Assembly (NCBI GenBank): GCA_050944055.1
Contig: JBMNQI010000029.1
Span: 1-28,608, forward strand
Reading direction: 5' to 3'
Source: JBMNQI01 sp050944055
GTDB taxonomy: Bacteria; Bacillota; Clostridia; Oscillospirales; Oscillospiraceae
DNA length: 28,608 bases
The position numbers were made by a program, and so were the translations under genes. Shown here in pieces: positions 1 to 6,830 of the stretch. A model generated the notes under the pieces. That model did not search any database. It had not been told where the DNA came from and saw nothing but the letters and a program-made list of their open reading frames with translations. Numbering within the stretch: position 1 is the stretch's first letter; every line of letters begins with the position of its first letter.

Positions 1-2
1 AC

Positions 3-1241
3 GCGTATTCGCGCTTCCAACGCGGGGTAAATACAGCGGAGGCAATTCAAGAAGCGTTGACCGAGGACAAAGGCTGGTTCGGCAAGCTACTGGCGCGAAC
101 AGGCTTTTCTATGATACAGTACGTTTCTTTTTTGCCGCTTGGGAAACAGGTTGCTTTGATTGCACTATCGTCAAACGCCGCGGGCGCGGCGGCAAACAGC
201 GCATTAAAAAGAGGTGCAAGTCCGGAGCAGGCTTTGGCTGTCGGCACGATACGGGGCGCTATAGAGTACCTTACGGAAAAACTCCCTCTAGAAAACCTGT
301 TTAACTTAGCTTCGCAGGGCGTGAAGTTCCTATCATTCGCCACGGTAAAAAACGCGCTGAAACAGGGCGGGATTGAAACAATAGAGGAAATCATTTCCGA
401 ATACCTTGGCACATTGAGCGACATAGCCATAATGGGCGAGAAATCCGATTATGCGCAGCACAAACAGCAGCTTGTTTCACAGGGCATGAGCGAAGCCGAA
501 GCAAGGAAAGGAGCTGACAGGCAGTTCTTTGTAATAAACCCCCTGCTTGCGGGGCTGGGCGGGCTTATGTCTGGCATTTTCATGGGGAGCGGCGCGTCTG
601 CTGTCGGCTATGCTCAAACATATGACGTTCGCATGGCTTTGAAAGACGCGGGGCTGACAGACGCGCAAATAGACAAGGCAATTGCCAGCGGTGCGTTGGG
701 CGGCTTGCTTGGCGCTGGGAGAACTGCGCCTGCAATCGCAGACTATTCTTCATGGCTGAAAGGATGGAATGACGAGCTTCGGCCATATATTCCGAATAAT
801 ACAAACAATCTTGCCTACGGGAAAGAATTGGAATATAATGGGGATGCCGACGCGGATAATGGAATTCGTGCATCCGATCTCACAAGCGCAAATGTAAAGC
901 CTGCTGATTCCACAACACAGTCAATTATATCAGAAGAGGGAACGCGTAGTACTTCAAAGTTTAAACCTAACGACAACGGATATTTTGGGAATGTTGGTCA
1001 GAGTGGAAGTAGTAAAGTGAGAAATATGCCTGGTGGAAATCAAACAGCACAGGAATTCTTTGATGATATTACTAAAGGCTACAAAACAGAGATAGATCTA
1101 GGTAATGGCAAGAAATTGAGAATTTTGGATGATGGTACAGCAGTGACCTATAGACCTGTATCACATTCCGATGGTACTCCAGCAGTTGACATTAATGGTG
1201 AAAGCACGTATAAACAGCAGAAAATTCATTTTATAGATTAG
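3..1241 (+). CDS. Phage-type large protein, C-terminal part, with variable polymorphic-toxin-like tip (5' partial)
   Basis: The frame is open from base 3, so the in-frame TTG at 57 is probably internal and the gene starts before the window; 412 residues are visible. The first ~270 are alanine/glycine-rich with hydrophobic stretches (for example around the GLGGLMSGIF segment), like the linker parts of the very large MuF or polyvalent proteins of Firmicute prophages. The last ~100 residues are coded by clearly AT-richer DNA and end with the pattern YRPVS-SDGTPAVDIN...KIHFI. That kind of ending recurs in C-terminal toxin domains of secreted or phage-borne polymorphic toxins, often RNases. Catalytic residues cannot be assigned. 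The composition break, the end position and an AT-rich ORF 13 bases downstream fit a swapped toxin tip with its immunity gene. Toxin activity is inference; a plain phage structural protein is the alternative. Confidence 0.6.
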   Translation, partial: AYSRFQRGVNTAEAIQEALTEDKGWFGKLLARTGFSMIQYVSFLPLGKQVALIALSSNAAGAAANSALKRGASPEQALAVGTIRGAIEYLTEKLPLENLFNLASQGVKFLSFATVKNALKQGGIETIEEIISEYLGTLSDIAIMGEKSDYAQHKQQLVSQGMSEAEARKGADRQFFVINPLLAGLGGLMSGIFMGSGASAVGYAQTYDVRMALKDAGLTDAQIDKAIASGALGGLLGAGRTAPAIADYSSWLKGWNDELRPYIPNNTNNLAYGKELEYNGDADADNGIRASDLTSANVKPADSTTQSIISEEGTRSTSKFKPNDNGYFGNVGQSGSSKVRNMPGGNQTAQEFFDDITKGYKTEIDLGNGKKLRILDDGTAVTYRPVSHSDGTPAVDINGESTYKQQKIHFID

Positions 1242-1254
1242 GGAGGAAGTACTT

Positions 1255-1779
1255 ATGAAGTATGAAATAGTTAATTTCATAAGTCAAGAACAGACAAAAC
1301 TACTCAGAGAATTAAAAGATGAAGTTCTAAATAGTATTTTTCTTATAGATGCTGGTGAATTTGCTTTGGATGTAATTCTTAATTGCTCAAATGTAAAATT
1401 AACAATAAAAAACAATCCTACAGTAGAGTTAGATGGGGATGAATATCCTAGACTTGTTGTTGAAAAAAGTACAGTTGATACAAGAAACCATAAAGAAATT
1501 ATTGTGGAAAAAAAGATTAAAAACATTTTAATTGTACGAGATGAAGCAACTTGGAACAATAATAAAAACAATTGGTTGGTACATAGTGACATTGGAATTA
1601 AAATAATATTAGAAGATACCGTATGGATGTTTTTTGCACACGATTCATTAGCTGGATTAATTAAGTTAATTGAATTGAAAGAACATTCAGAGGGTGAAAA
1701 TGTATTGCTTGAAGACTACTGGACAATGAAAACTGATAGCCTTGAAGTGCTAAAAAGAGTAGAAATAAGCGTAGATTAA
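1255..1779 (+). CDS. Candidate immunity protein for the upstream toxin tip
   Basis: 174 residues, no family recognised. The ATG at 1255 has a strong ribosome binding site (GGGAGGAAG) and lies 13 bases after the stop of the preceding gene, so the two are probably co-transcribed; a terminator follows at once. The coding DNA is strikingly AT-rich compared with the GC-rich body of the upstream gene but matches its 3' end. The product is acidic, without signal peptide or membrane segment, and mixes beta-like stretches with a C-terminal helix-rich part containing WMFFAHDSLAGLIKLIEL. Position, size, composition and cytosolic character are those of an immunity protein of a polymorphic toxin system. 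The assignment rests on context, not on homology. Confidence 0.55.
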   Translation: MKYEIVNFISQEQTKLLRELKDEVLNSIFLIDAGEFALDVILNCSNVKLTIKNNPTVELDGDEYPRLVVEKSTVDTRNHKEIIVEKKIKNILIVRDEATWNNNKNNWLVHSDIGIKIILEDTVWMFFAHDSLAGLIKLIELKEHSEGENVLLEDYWTMKTDSLEVLKRVEISVD

Positions 1780-1803
1780 ACATAATATATTTGCATCTGT
1801 ACA

Positions 1804-1836
1804 GGTCACACAGTTTCGGCTGGTGTGGCCTTTTTT
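1804..1836 (+). terminator. Rho-independent terminator after the toxin/immunity pair
   Basis: Arms GGTCACAC (1804-1811) and GTGTGGCC (1823-1830) pair with one G-U, followed directly by six T. It closes the transcript of the two preceding genes. Confidence 0.8.
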
Positions 1837-1848
1837 CTTTATCCATGC

Positions 1849-1878
1849 TCGACAAAATGTAATACAATGTGATACAAT
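1849..1878 (+). promoter_or_regulatory. Putative sigma-70 promoter for the small phage genes
   Basis: TCGACA (1849-1854), 18-base spacer, TACAAT (1873-1878), located between the terminator and the ribosome binding site of the gene at 1910. Confidence 0.45.
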
Positions 1879-1909
1879 AAAGTCAAAAAGAAATACAGGA
1901 GGTGCAATA

Positions 1910-2152
1910 ATGTCTGCAGAAAAGGATAGTATGCTACGGGTAAGGCTTACACAAAGGCAGTCGGATGAATTGGATGCTATTATTGGTGAGTTACAAGCTC
2001 AAATGCCGGAAGCAAGTGTTACCACATCAAGCATAGCAAGATACGCTCTGGAGAAATATGTGAGCGACCATATCGCGAAGCGTGATGGTACCAAGATTTT
2101 CATTGAAATCAACACTGCTGATACCACAGACGAGGACAAAAAATCTCTATGA
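1910..2152 (+). CDS. Small ribbon-helix-helix-like protein
   Basis: 80 residues. The ATG at 1910 is chosen because AGGAGGT sits 6 bases upstream; the longer open frame from 1823 would run through the promoter. The N-terminus, MLRVRLTQRQSDELDAI, followed by a helix and SSIARYALEKYVSDH, has the strand-helix-helix layout of CopG/Arc-type DNA-binding proteins. The C-terminal ~25 residues are charged and probably disordered. Likely a small phage- or plasmid-type regulator acting as a dimer on DNA. It has its own promoter and lies in front of two tiny ORFs. The fold is a motif-level judgement; no target operator is identified. Confidence 0.6.
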   Translation: MSAEKDSMLRVRLTQRQSDELDAIIGELQAQMPEASVTTSSIARYALEKYVSDHIAKRDGTKIFIEINTADTTDEDKKSL

Positions 2153-2198
2153 CCTTCTCTCGAAGCTGTTTGACGAAACAAAGGAGAATTATTCACCA

Positions 2199-2297
2199 AT
2201 GGTTCATTACATGGTTGGAGAGATATTAGAGCCAGTGATGATGAAAATGGCAAGACTCATGAAGCTAAAGAAGCCGGAGGTGAAGGCAGGTGAGTAA
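2199..2297 (+). CDS. Tiny ORF of unknown function
   Basis: 32 residues, from the ATG at 2199 preceded by AAAGGAG with good spacing. The frame is also open upstream to an ATG at 2082, which would overlap the preceding gene by 71 bases and has no ribosome binding site. The product is short, methionine-rich and basic at the end. It overlaps the next gene by 8 bases, suggesting translational coupling. No function can be read from it; it may not be a real gene. Confidence 0.35.
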   Translation: MVHYMVGEILEPVMMKMARLMKLKKPEVKAGE

Positions 2298-2427
2298 GAA
2301 AAAGTACATTGTCCGCTGTCCTCATTGCAATCATAGGGTATTTGATGCCGATTATGCTGATGTTGAAATCAAATGCCCGGTATGCAAAAAGGTTTTTGAA
2401 GTAAAGCTGGAGAAAAAGGCGGGGTAA
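2290..2427 (+). CDS. Four-cysteine zinc-ribbon mini-protein (Com-like)
   Basis: 45 residues, starting at GTG 2290 with GGAGGTG about 7 bases upstream. It contains two knuckles, C-P-H-C (residues 10-13) and C-P-V-C (29-32), a minimal zinc ribbon. Very small zinc-ribbon proteins of this kind, including the Com translational regulator family of Mu-like phages, sit in similar positions in prophages. Overlap of 8 bases with the preceding ORF suggests one operon. Nucleic-acid binding is the family expectation; membership of the Com family itself is not certain. The element inserted at 2515 follows 87 bases later, so whatever originally came next in the prophage is lost. Confidence 0.65.
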   Translation: MSKKKYIVRCPHCNHRVFDADYADVEIKCPVCKKVFEVKLEKKAG

Positions 2428-2514
2428 AAAGTGAATAAATCTGGCACAGAGCCGCAAAGGGAGCGAATGACTCACCTATAGAGCCTGGCAGATAGTTTTA
2501 AAAAAACTTTTGTC

Positions 2515-2540
2515 GGGTGTATCCCGAACTTTGTGTAAAC
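2515..2540 (+). repeat. Left terminal inverted repeat of the IS
   Basis: It begins GGGTGTATCC and ends TTTGTGTAAAC. It aligns without gaps to the reverse complement of 3982-4007, about 18 of 26 bases identical, with the inner 11 perfect. Confidence 0.7.
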
Positions 2541-2577
2541 TCTAAATTGGCGCAAAACAGAGCAAGAATTATTTTAG

Positions 2578-2606
2578 GGCGGAAGACCGCAATACGGGAT
2601 TCCGCC
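2578..2606. repeat. Small perfect stem-loop inside the IS 3' region
   Basis: GGCGGAA (2578-2584) pairs with TTCCGCC (2600-2606). It lies downstream of the transposase stop and next to a much longer palindrome. Confidence 0.5.
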
Positions 2607-2620
2607 TTGGCCGCATCATA

Positions 2621-2698
2621 GCGGGAAACCGGCGGCGTGTCAAGGGCGGCTGCACCTGCAGCCGTTCATTTACCCTTGACGCGACGGCTGTTTCCTGC
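2621..2698. repeat. Long imperfect palindrome at the 3' end of the transposase gene
   Basis: Arms 2621-2646 and 2673-2698 are inverted copies of each other with a few mismatches (GTCAAGGG / CCCTTGAC at the inner edge). They enclose a second perfect hairpin, GGCTGCA / TGCAGCC (2648-2654 and 2657-2663). The outer arm ends at the transposase stop codon. It could be a transcription terminator or insulator carried by the element, or an independent repeat; no T-run follows on either strand. Confidence 0.65.
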
Positions 2699-3935
2699 TA
2701 GTCGGGCAGTCTATCCGCGAAGAAAACCTCAAGCTGGGAATGTATCAAGCCCCAATCCCGCCTCCGGCCGGTCCACTTTTTTGTGATGTCGACCATCGCC
2801 AGATAGAGCATTTTCAGAAGGCTGTCGTCTGTGGGAAAGACAGATTTTGACTTCGTTACTTTCCGCAGCTGGCGGTTGAAATTCTCAATGGCGTTGGTCG
2901 TATAGATCAGCGTCCGGACCTCCTGAGGGTACTTGAAATAGGTCGATAAATTCACCCAGTTGGAGCGCCAGGACAGGGCAATCTTCGGGTATTTTCCGCC
3001 CCACTTTTCGTCGAATACCTCCAGCTGATACTGTGCTGTCGGCTCGTCGACGGCGGCATATACTTTCTTCAGGTCAGCCATTAGCGGTTTGAGATCCTTA
3101 TACGAGACATACTTTGTGCTGTTCCTGATCTGATGAATGATACATTGCTGGATTTCTGTCCTGGGGTATATTGCCTCAATAGCGCTCGTAAAGCCGGTAA
3201 GCCCGTCAACGCAAGCAATCAGGATATCCTCAACTCCTCGGTTTTTCAGGCCGTTGAGTATACCGAGCCAGAACTTGGCGCTCTCGTTTTCCCCGATCCA
3301 CATGCCCAATACATCCCGGACTCCGTCCATTTTTATGCCTATGGCGATGTATACGGCTTTTTTTATGATCTGCCCTTCGCTGCGGACATGGAAGTGTATG
3401 GCGTCCATGAATACGACGGCATATATGCTCTCCAACGGCCGCATCTGCCACTCCTTGACCACCGGCAGTATTTTGTCCGTCACGCGGCTGATCGTGCTCT
3501 CCGACACTTCTATGCCGTATATCTCGCGGATATGACCCTCTATGTCGCTGGTGGTCATCCCCTTTGCGTACATGGAAAGTATCTTTTCTTCGATGTCTCC
3601 GCTGAGAGAAGTCTGGTTTTCCTGACGATTTGCGGCTCAAATTCGCCCTTCCGGTCTCGGGGAACAGAGATCTCTATGTCCCCTAAGCTGCTCTTCAGCG
3701 TCTTTTCGCTGTACCCGTTACGGCTGTTGTCCGTATCCTTGTTCCTGTAGTCGTATTTGCTGTAGCCAAGTTCCTCTTCGAGCTCGCCCTCAAGGCCGCT
3801 TTCGAGTACCGTGCCGACCATTTCCTTGAACAGCTCCTGCACGCCGGCAACATCGTTGATTCCGGCTCCCCGCAGAAGTTCCAAAAGTTTTTTCCGTTCT
3901 TCTCTGCGTTCCGGGGTGATTTTTCTCTTTGTCAT
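2698..3935 (-). pseudogene. IS256-family transposase, frameshifted
   Basis: Two overlapping minus-strand frames together make a full transposase of about 412 residues, the usual IS256-family size. The ATG at 3935 has GGAGGT 8 bases upstream. The first part (MTKRKITPERREERKK...) runs to FEPQIVRK; the other frame continues NQTSLSGDIEEKILSMYAKG. The frames meet at a run of four A (plus-strand TTTT 3617-3620), and one extra A would restore the gene. The DDE catalytic residues are all present in the second part: D in VVFMDAIHFH, D in CVDGLTGF, E in TTNAIENFNRQL. Simple base loss (or a sequencing slip) is the most likely cause. Programmed frameshifting is not usual in this family and no classical slippery heptamer in the right phase is seen. 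Confidence 0.85.
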
Positions 3936-3981
3936 TACATAAACCTCCAAGTCGGTGCTTCTATTTTACACCTTCCCAGAG

Positions 3982-4007
3982 GTTTACACAAAATCTAGGA
4001 TAGTCTC
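3982..4007 (-). repeat. Right terminal inverted repeat of the IS
   Basis: Read on the minus strand it begins GAGACTATCC and ends TTTGTGTAAAC, the partner of 2515-2540. It ends one base before the stop codon of the neighbouring minus-strand gene (4009-4011). Confidence 0.7.
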
Positions 4008-4008
4008 G

Positions 4009-4857
4009 TTATCGCGGCGCTTTCTCGTTTTGTTTCGGCCTGCGCCGTATAAACATCGAAATGACTATCATTAAAACTATTACGCCCAGGACAATCACAG
4101 GCTTTGATATATGCAGTACTATCGTATCGTCCGCGCAGCCGATTGCCTCAATTCGCGTATAATCTCCGTCAGCGATGGCTTCCGGGGATTCTGCGACATA
4201 CTTAGCCAGTGCGTCGGCGAGAGTCGCATTCAGAGGAGTATGCCCGCCGACGCTTTCGTAGCCGTATCCGCCGGAGAGCATATACTCCGAGGCCGCGAGC
4301 GTATAGAGCGTTTTATCGTCGGTAATATCCAGCCCGTTCCCGTCCGGGAGGGATATGGAGAAAATCCGCTCGCCCGCGGGGGCGGATGCGTCGAATACGA
4401 AAGAGAAACCGGATACCTGCGCAAAGCCGGGGTAATCCGAGTGTTCCCGGTCAATAAACTCGGTGACTGGGTCGAGCGCGATATGCCGAACCGACTCTTC
4501 AAGAATCTCCTTGAGCTCCGCGGGGGTGATTTCAGCGACCGCCAGAGCCCGCTCCTCGGCAAAAACCGCCTCGACGTCCTCCCAAAGCACCTTGCCCTGA
4601 TTGAGGTCGCGCACAAGGTCGCCGCCGTTTACTATGGCGAAATCCGCGCCCGAAAAATACCGGGCGGCGTCCGCGGCGAAACAGCCGAGCTCGCAGCCCG
4701 CGCTTCCCGGTTCCGATTCCAACAGCGAATCGAGCACGACGGGCATGACGCCGACAACGTCCCCGGGCTGATATGCCCCGGACGTCAGCACGGCGATTAT
4801 CACAGCCGCGAGCATACCCGCGGCCTTTATTAGTGCCTCACGCCGGCGCGGTTTCAT
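4009..4857 (-). CDS. Membrane-anchored orphan 5'-nucleotidase C-terminal domain protein
   Basis: 282 residues from the ATG at 4857, which overlaps the end of the upstream oppF by 20 bases (translational coupling); longer starts lie deep inside oppF. An N-terminal hydrophobic helix (LIKAAGMLAAVIIAVL) and a C-terminal one (VIVLGVIVLMIVISMFI, then basic residues) suggest an extracytoplasmic domain tethered at both ends. The domain between matches the 5'-nucleotidase C-terminal fold: FAIVNGGDLVRDLNQG near the start, the EITPAELKEILEE helix, FSFVFDASAPAGERI, and the YMLSGGYGYE substrate-binding segment. The N-terminal metallophosphatase domain, which carries the metal-binding catalytic residues in true 5'-nucleotidases, is absent. 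A ligand-binding or accessory role with the peptide-type transporter is the simplest inference. The stop codon lies just outside the IS. Confidence 0.8.
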   Translation of the reverse strand: MKPRRREALIKAAGMLAAVIIAVLTSGAYQPGDVVGVMPVVLDSLLESEPGSAGCELGCFAADAARYFSGADFAIVNGGDLVRDLNQGKVLWEDVEAVFAEERALAVAEITPAELKEILEESVRHIALDPVTEFIDREHSDYPGFAQVSGFSFVFDASAPAGERIFSISLPDGNGLDITDDKTLYTLAASEYMLSGGYGYESVGGHTPLNATLADALAKYVAESPEAIADGDYTRIEAIGCADDTIVLHISKPVIVLGVIVLMIVISMFIRRRPKQNEKAPR

Positions 4858-5839
4858 AATCCGCCTTTTTATCGCCCAGACCGTTAATCTCACTGACGAA
4901 ATGGCACGCAACGAAATGCTGCGGTTCAACCTCAACATACGCGGGCATCGACGAAAAACAGGGTTCCTTAGCGTAAGGGCACCTGTTGGCAAACCTGCAG
5001 CCCGGCTTGGGGTTTACGGGAGAAGTCAACTCTCCCTTCATAATAATGCGGTTCTTTTTCCTGTGAGGCTTGGGGAGAGGAATGGCCGAGAGCAGGCCCT
5101 TTGTGTACGGGTGGTACGGTTTTAAAAAGAGGGTCTTCGAGGGGCATTTTTCGACCATGCAGCCTAGGTACATGACGAGGATATCGTCGGAGATGTGCCT
5201 TACGACGGAGAGGTCGTGCGTGACGAAGATGTAGGTCAGGCCCTTCTGCTCCTGTAAATCCTGAAGCAGATTAAGTATCTGAGCCTGAATGGACACGTCC
5301 AGCGCGGATACTGGCTCATCGCAGACGATGAATTTCGGGCCGAGTGCTAGGGCCCGCGCGATGCCTATCCTCTGCCTCCGCCCTCCGTCGAGCTCATGGG
5401 GATAACTGTATGCGTAGCGGCGCGCGAGGCCGACAGTGTCCATCAGATCGAAGATCTTCTTTTTTAACTCATCCTTTGAAGCGTAAGCGCGATAAGTGCG
5501 CAGCGGGTCGCTTATGAGCTCAAAGACGCAGAAGCGCGGGTTGAGCGAGGAATAGGGGTCCTGAAAGATTATCTGCATCTCTTTTTGGAGCTCGCGGCGT
5601 TCGCGGCCCCCTGTATTTGTAATCTCCCTGCCCTCGAAATATATCTTCCCGTCTGTGGCGTCTGTCAGGCCGAGTATCGTCCGCCCGAGCGTGGACTTGC
5701 CGCAGCCGGATTCGCCGACGACGCCGAGCGTCTTGCCCTCGTTGACAACAAAGCTTACGCCGTCCACCGCGTGCAGAATGCCGCCGGGCGTCTTGAAATA
5801 TTTTTTGAGGTTTTCAACTCTTAGCAGTTCCTTATCCAT
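4838..5839 (-). CDS. oppF: Oligopeptide/dipeptide ABC transporter ATPase, OppF type
   Basis: 333 residues. Walker A GESGCGKST at residues 42-50, Q-loop in IFQDPYSSLNP, Walker B IVCDEP at 171-176, and D-loop SALDVSIQAQ. The signature is LDGGR (150-154) instead of LSGGQ, a variant I recall from a clade of DppF/OppF proteins, so probably functional. The C-terminal oligopeptide-transporter extension has cysteines in GCRFANRCPYAKEPC that may bind an Fe-S cluster as described for some Dpp ATPases. It pairs with OppD as the hydrolysing subunits of a family 5 uptake system at the inner face of the membrane. It overlaps the upstream oppD by 8 bases and is overlapped by the orphan nucleotidase-domain gene downstream. 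Confidence 0.93.
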   Translation of the reverse strand: MDKELLRVENLKKYFKTPGGILHAVDGVSFVVNEGKTLGVVGESGCGKSTLGRTILGLTDATDGKIYFEGREITNTGGRERRELQKEMQIIFQDPYSSLNPRFCVFELISDPLRTYRAYASKDELKKKIFDLMDTVGLARRYAYSYPHELDGGRRQRIGIARALALGPKFIVCDEPVSALDVSIQAQILNLLQDLQEQKGLTYIFVTHDLSVVRHISDDILVMYLGCMVEKCPSKTLFLKPYHPYTKGLLSAIPLPKPHRKKNRIIMKGELTSPVNPKPGCRFANRCPYAKEPCFSSMPAYVEVEPQHFVACHFVSEINGLGDKKADYETAPA

Positions 5840-6818
5840 TTACCGCCGCCTCCTTCCCGCCAAATTTGAGGCATCTTACAAAATGGCCCTCTTCCGTCTC
5901 GGTCATCGGCGGATGAGTTAATGAGCATTCCCCGAAGGCGTAGGGGCAGCGCGGGTGAAAAGCGCAACCTTCGGGCAGATTCGTGGGATCGGGCATCATA
6001 CCGCTTATAGGCTTTAGCCTGCGCGTATCCGCCTCCATATCGGGCAGTGAGCCGAAGAGGCCCTCCGTATAGGGGTGTTGGGTGTTATAGAATATATGGT
6101 CGACAGTCCCGTATTCGACTATCTCGCCGGCGTACATGATGGCCACGATGTCGCAGGTCTCGGCGACGACGCCGAGGTCGTGTGTTATAAGCAGCATCGA
6201 CGAGCCGAATTTATTCTTCAGGTCCGACATCATCTCCAGCACCTGAGCCTGAATCGTCACGTCGAGCGCGGTCGTCGGCTCGTCGGCAATCAGCAATGCG
6301 GGCGAGCAGGCAAGCGCCATGGCGATTACGACGCGCTGCCTCATGCCGCCCGAGAATTGGTGGGGGTATTCGCAGCCTCGCTCGGCGGGGATATCTACAA
6401 GCTCCAGAGTCTCGCGGGCCATTTTGACCGACTCCGCCTTCGACACGTTTTCGTGCAGGTAAATTGCCTCGGCAATCTGGTCTTCGACCTTGAAAATCGG
6501 GTTGAGCGCCGTCATCGGATCCTGGAATATCATCGAAATCTGTTTCCCGCGGATTTTCCGCAGCACTGTCTCGTCCTTTTTGAGTATGTCCTCCCCGTTA
6601 AATATGATTTCCCCGTCAATCACCTTCCCGGGCGGCGACTGGATAAGGTTGAGGATGCTCAGCGCCGTGGTGGTCTTCCCGGCCCCCGTCTCCCCGACGA
6701 GGCCGAGAGTCTCCCCCCTGCCGATATTAAGGCTTACGTTGTTGACTGCCTTAACGACCCCGTCGGACGTTATATAGTGTATAGTGAGGTTTTTAATTTC
6801 AAGCAAGTTTTCTTTCAT
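5832..6818 (-). CDS. oppD: Oligopeptide/dipeptide ABC transporter ATPase, OppD type
   Basis: 328 residues. Walker A GETGAGKTT (residues 42-50), Q-loop in IFQDPMTALNP, signature FSGGM (155-159), Walker B LLIADEP, and D-loop TALDVTIQAQ. The C-terminal extension PTNLPEGCAFHPRCPY with further cysteines is typical of OppD/DppD. It sits between the permease OppC (12 bases upstream) and OppF (8-base overlap), giving the standard B-C-D-F order. It powers uptake of the substrate bound by the two lipoproteins encoded upstream. The family transports peptides but also nickel, opines and sugars; the cargo cannot be read from the ATPase. Confidence 0.94.
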   Translation of the reverse strand: MKENLLEIKNLTIHYITSDGVVKAVNNVSLNIGRGETLGLVGETGAGKTTTALSILNLIQSPPGKVIDGEIIFNGEDILKKDETVLRKIRGKQISMIFQDPMTALNPIFKVEDQIAEAIYLHENVSKAESVKMARETLELVDIPAERGCEYPHQFSGGMRQRVVIAMALACSPALLIADEPTTALDVTIQAQVLEMMSDLKNKFGSSMLLITHDLGVVAETCDIVAIMYAGEIVEYGTVDHIFYNTQHPYTEGLFGSLPDMEADTRRLKPISGMMPDPTNLPEGCAFHPRCPYAFGECSLTHPPMTETEEGHFVRCLKFGGKEAAVNG

Positions 6819-6830
6819 TTTCCCGGCCCC

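Larger units (their letters stand above)
2515..4007 (-). mobile_element. IS256-family insertion sequence, 1493 bp
   Basis: A transposase gene of IS256 type on the minus strand is bounded by 26-bp imperfect inverted repeats at 2515-2540 and 3982-4007. Read inward, both ends carry TATCC at positions 6-10 and a shared TTTGTGTAAAC at the inner edge. The bases flanking the ends (left ACTTTTGTC, right GTTATCGCG) do not match, so no 8-9 bp target duplication is seen. The element separates prophage-like DNA on the left from chromosomal transport genes on the right. The transposase frame is broken (see separate entry), so this copy is probably inactive on its own. Confidence 0.85.

Noticed and set aside
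2431..2481. 17-codon GTG frame after the zinc-ribbon gene (MNKSGTEPQRERMTHL)
   Set aside because: Too short to support; no clear ribosome binding site and cut off from its original context by the IS.
3611..3624. Programmed -1 frameshift in the transposase
   Set aside because: The A-run in AGG AAA ACC does not form a classical slippery heptamer in phase, and the family does not usually use frameshifting.
3133..3750. Plus-strand open frames of 132-205 codons across the IS
   Set aside because: They lie antisense to the well-supported transposase and show no family features or ribosome binding site.
3982..4020. Possible target site duplication of the IS
   Set aside because: The 9 bases on each side (ACTTTTGTC and GTTATCGCG) do not match at any reasonable offset.
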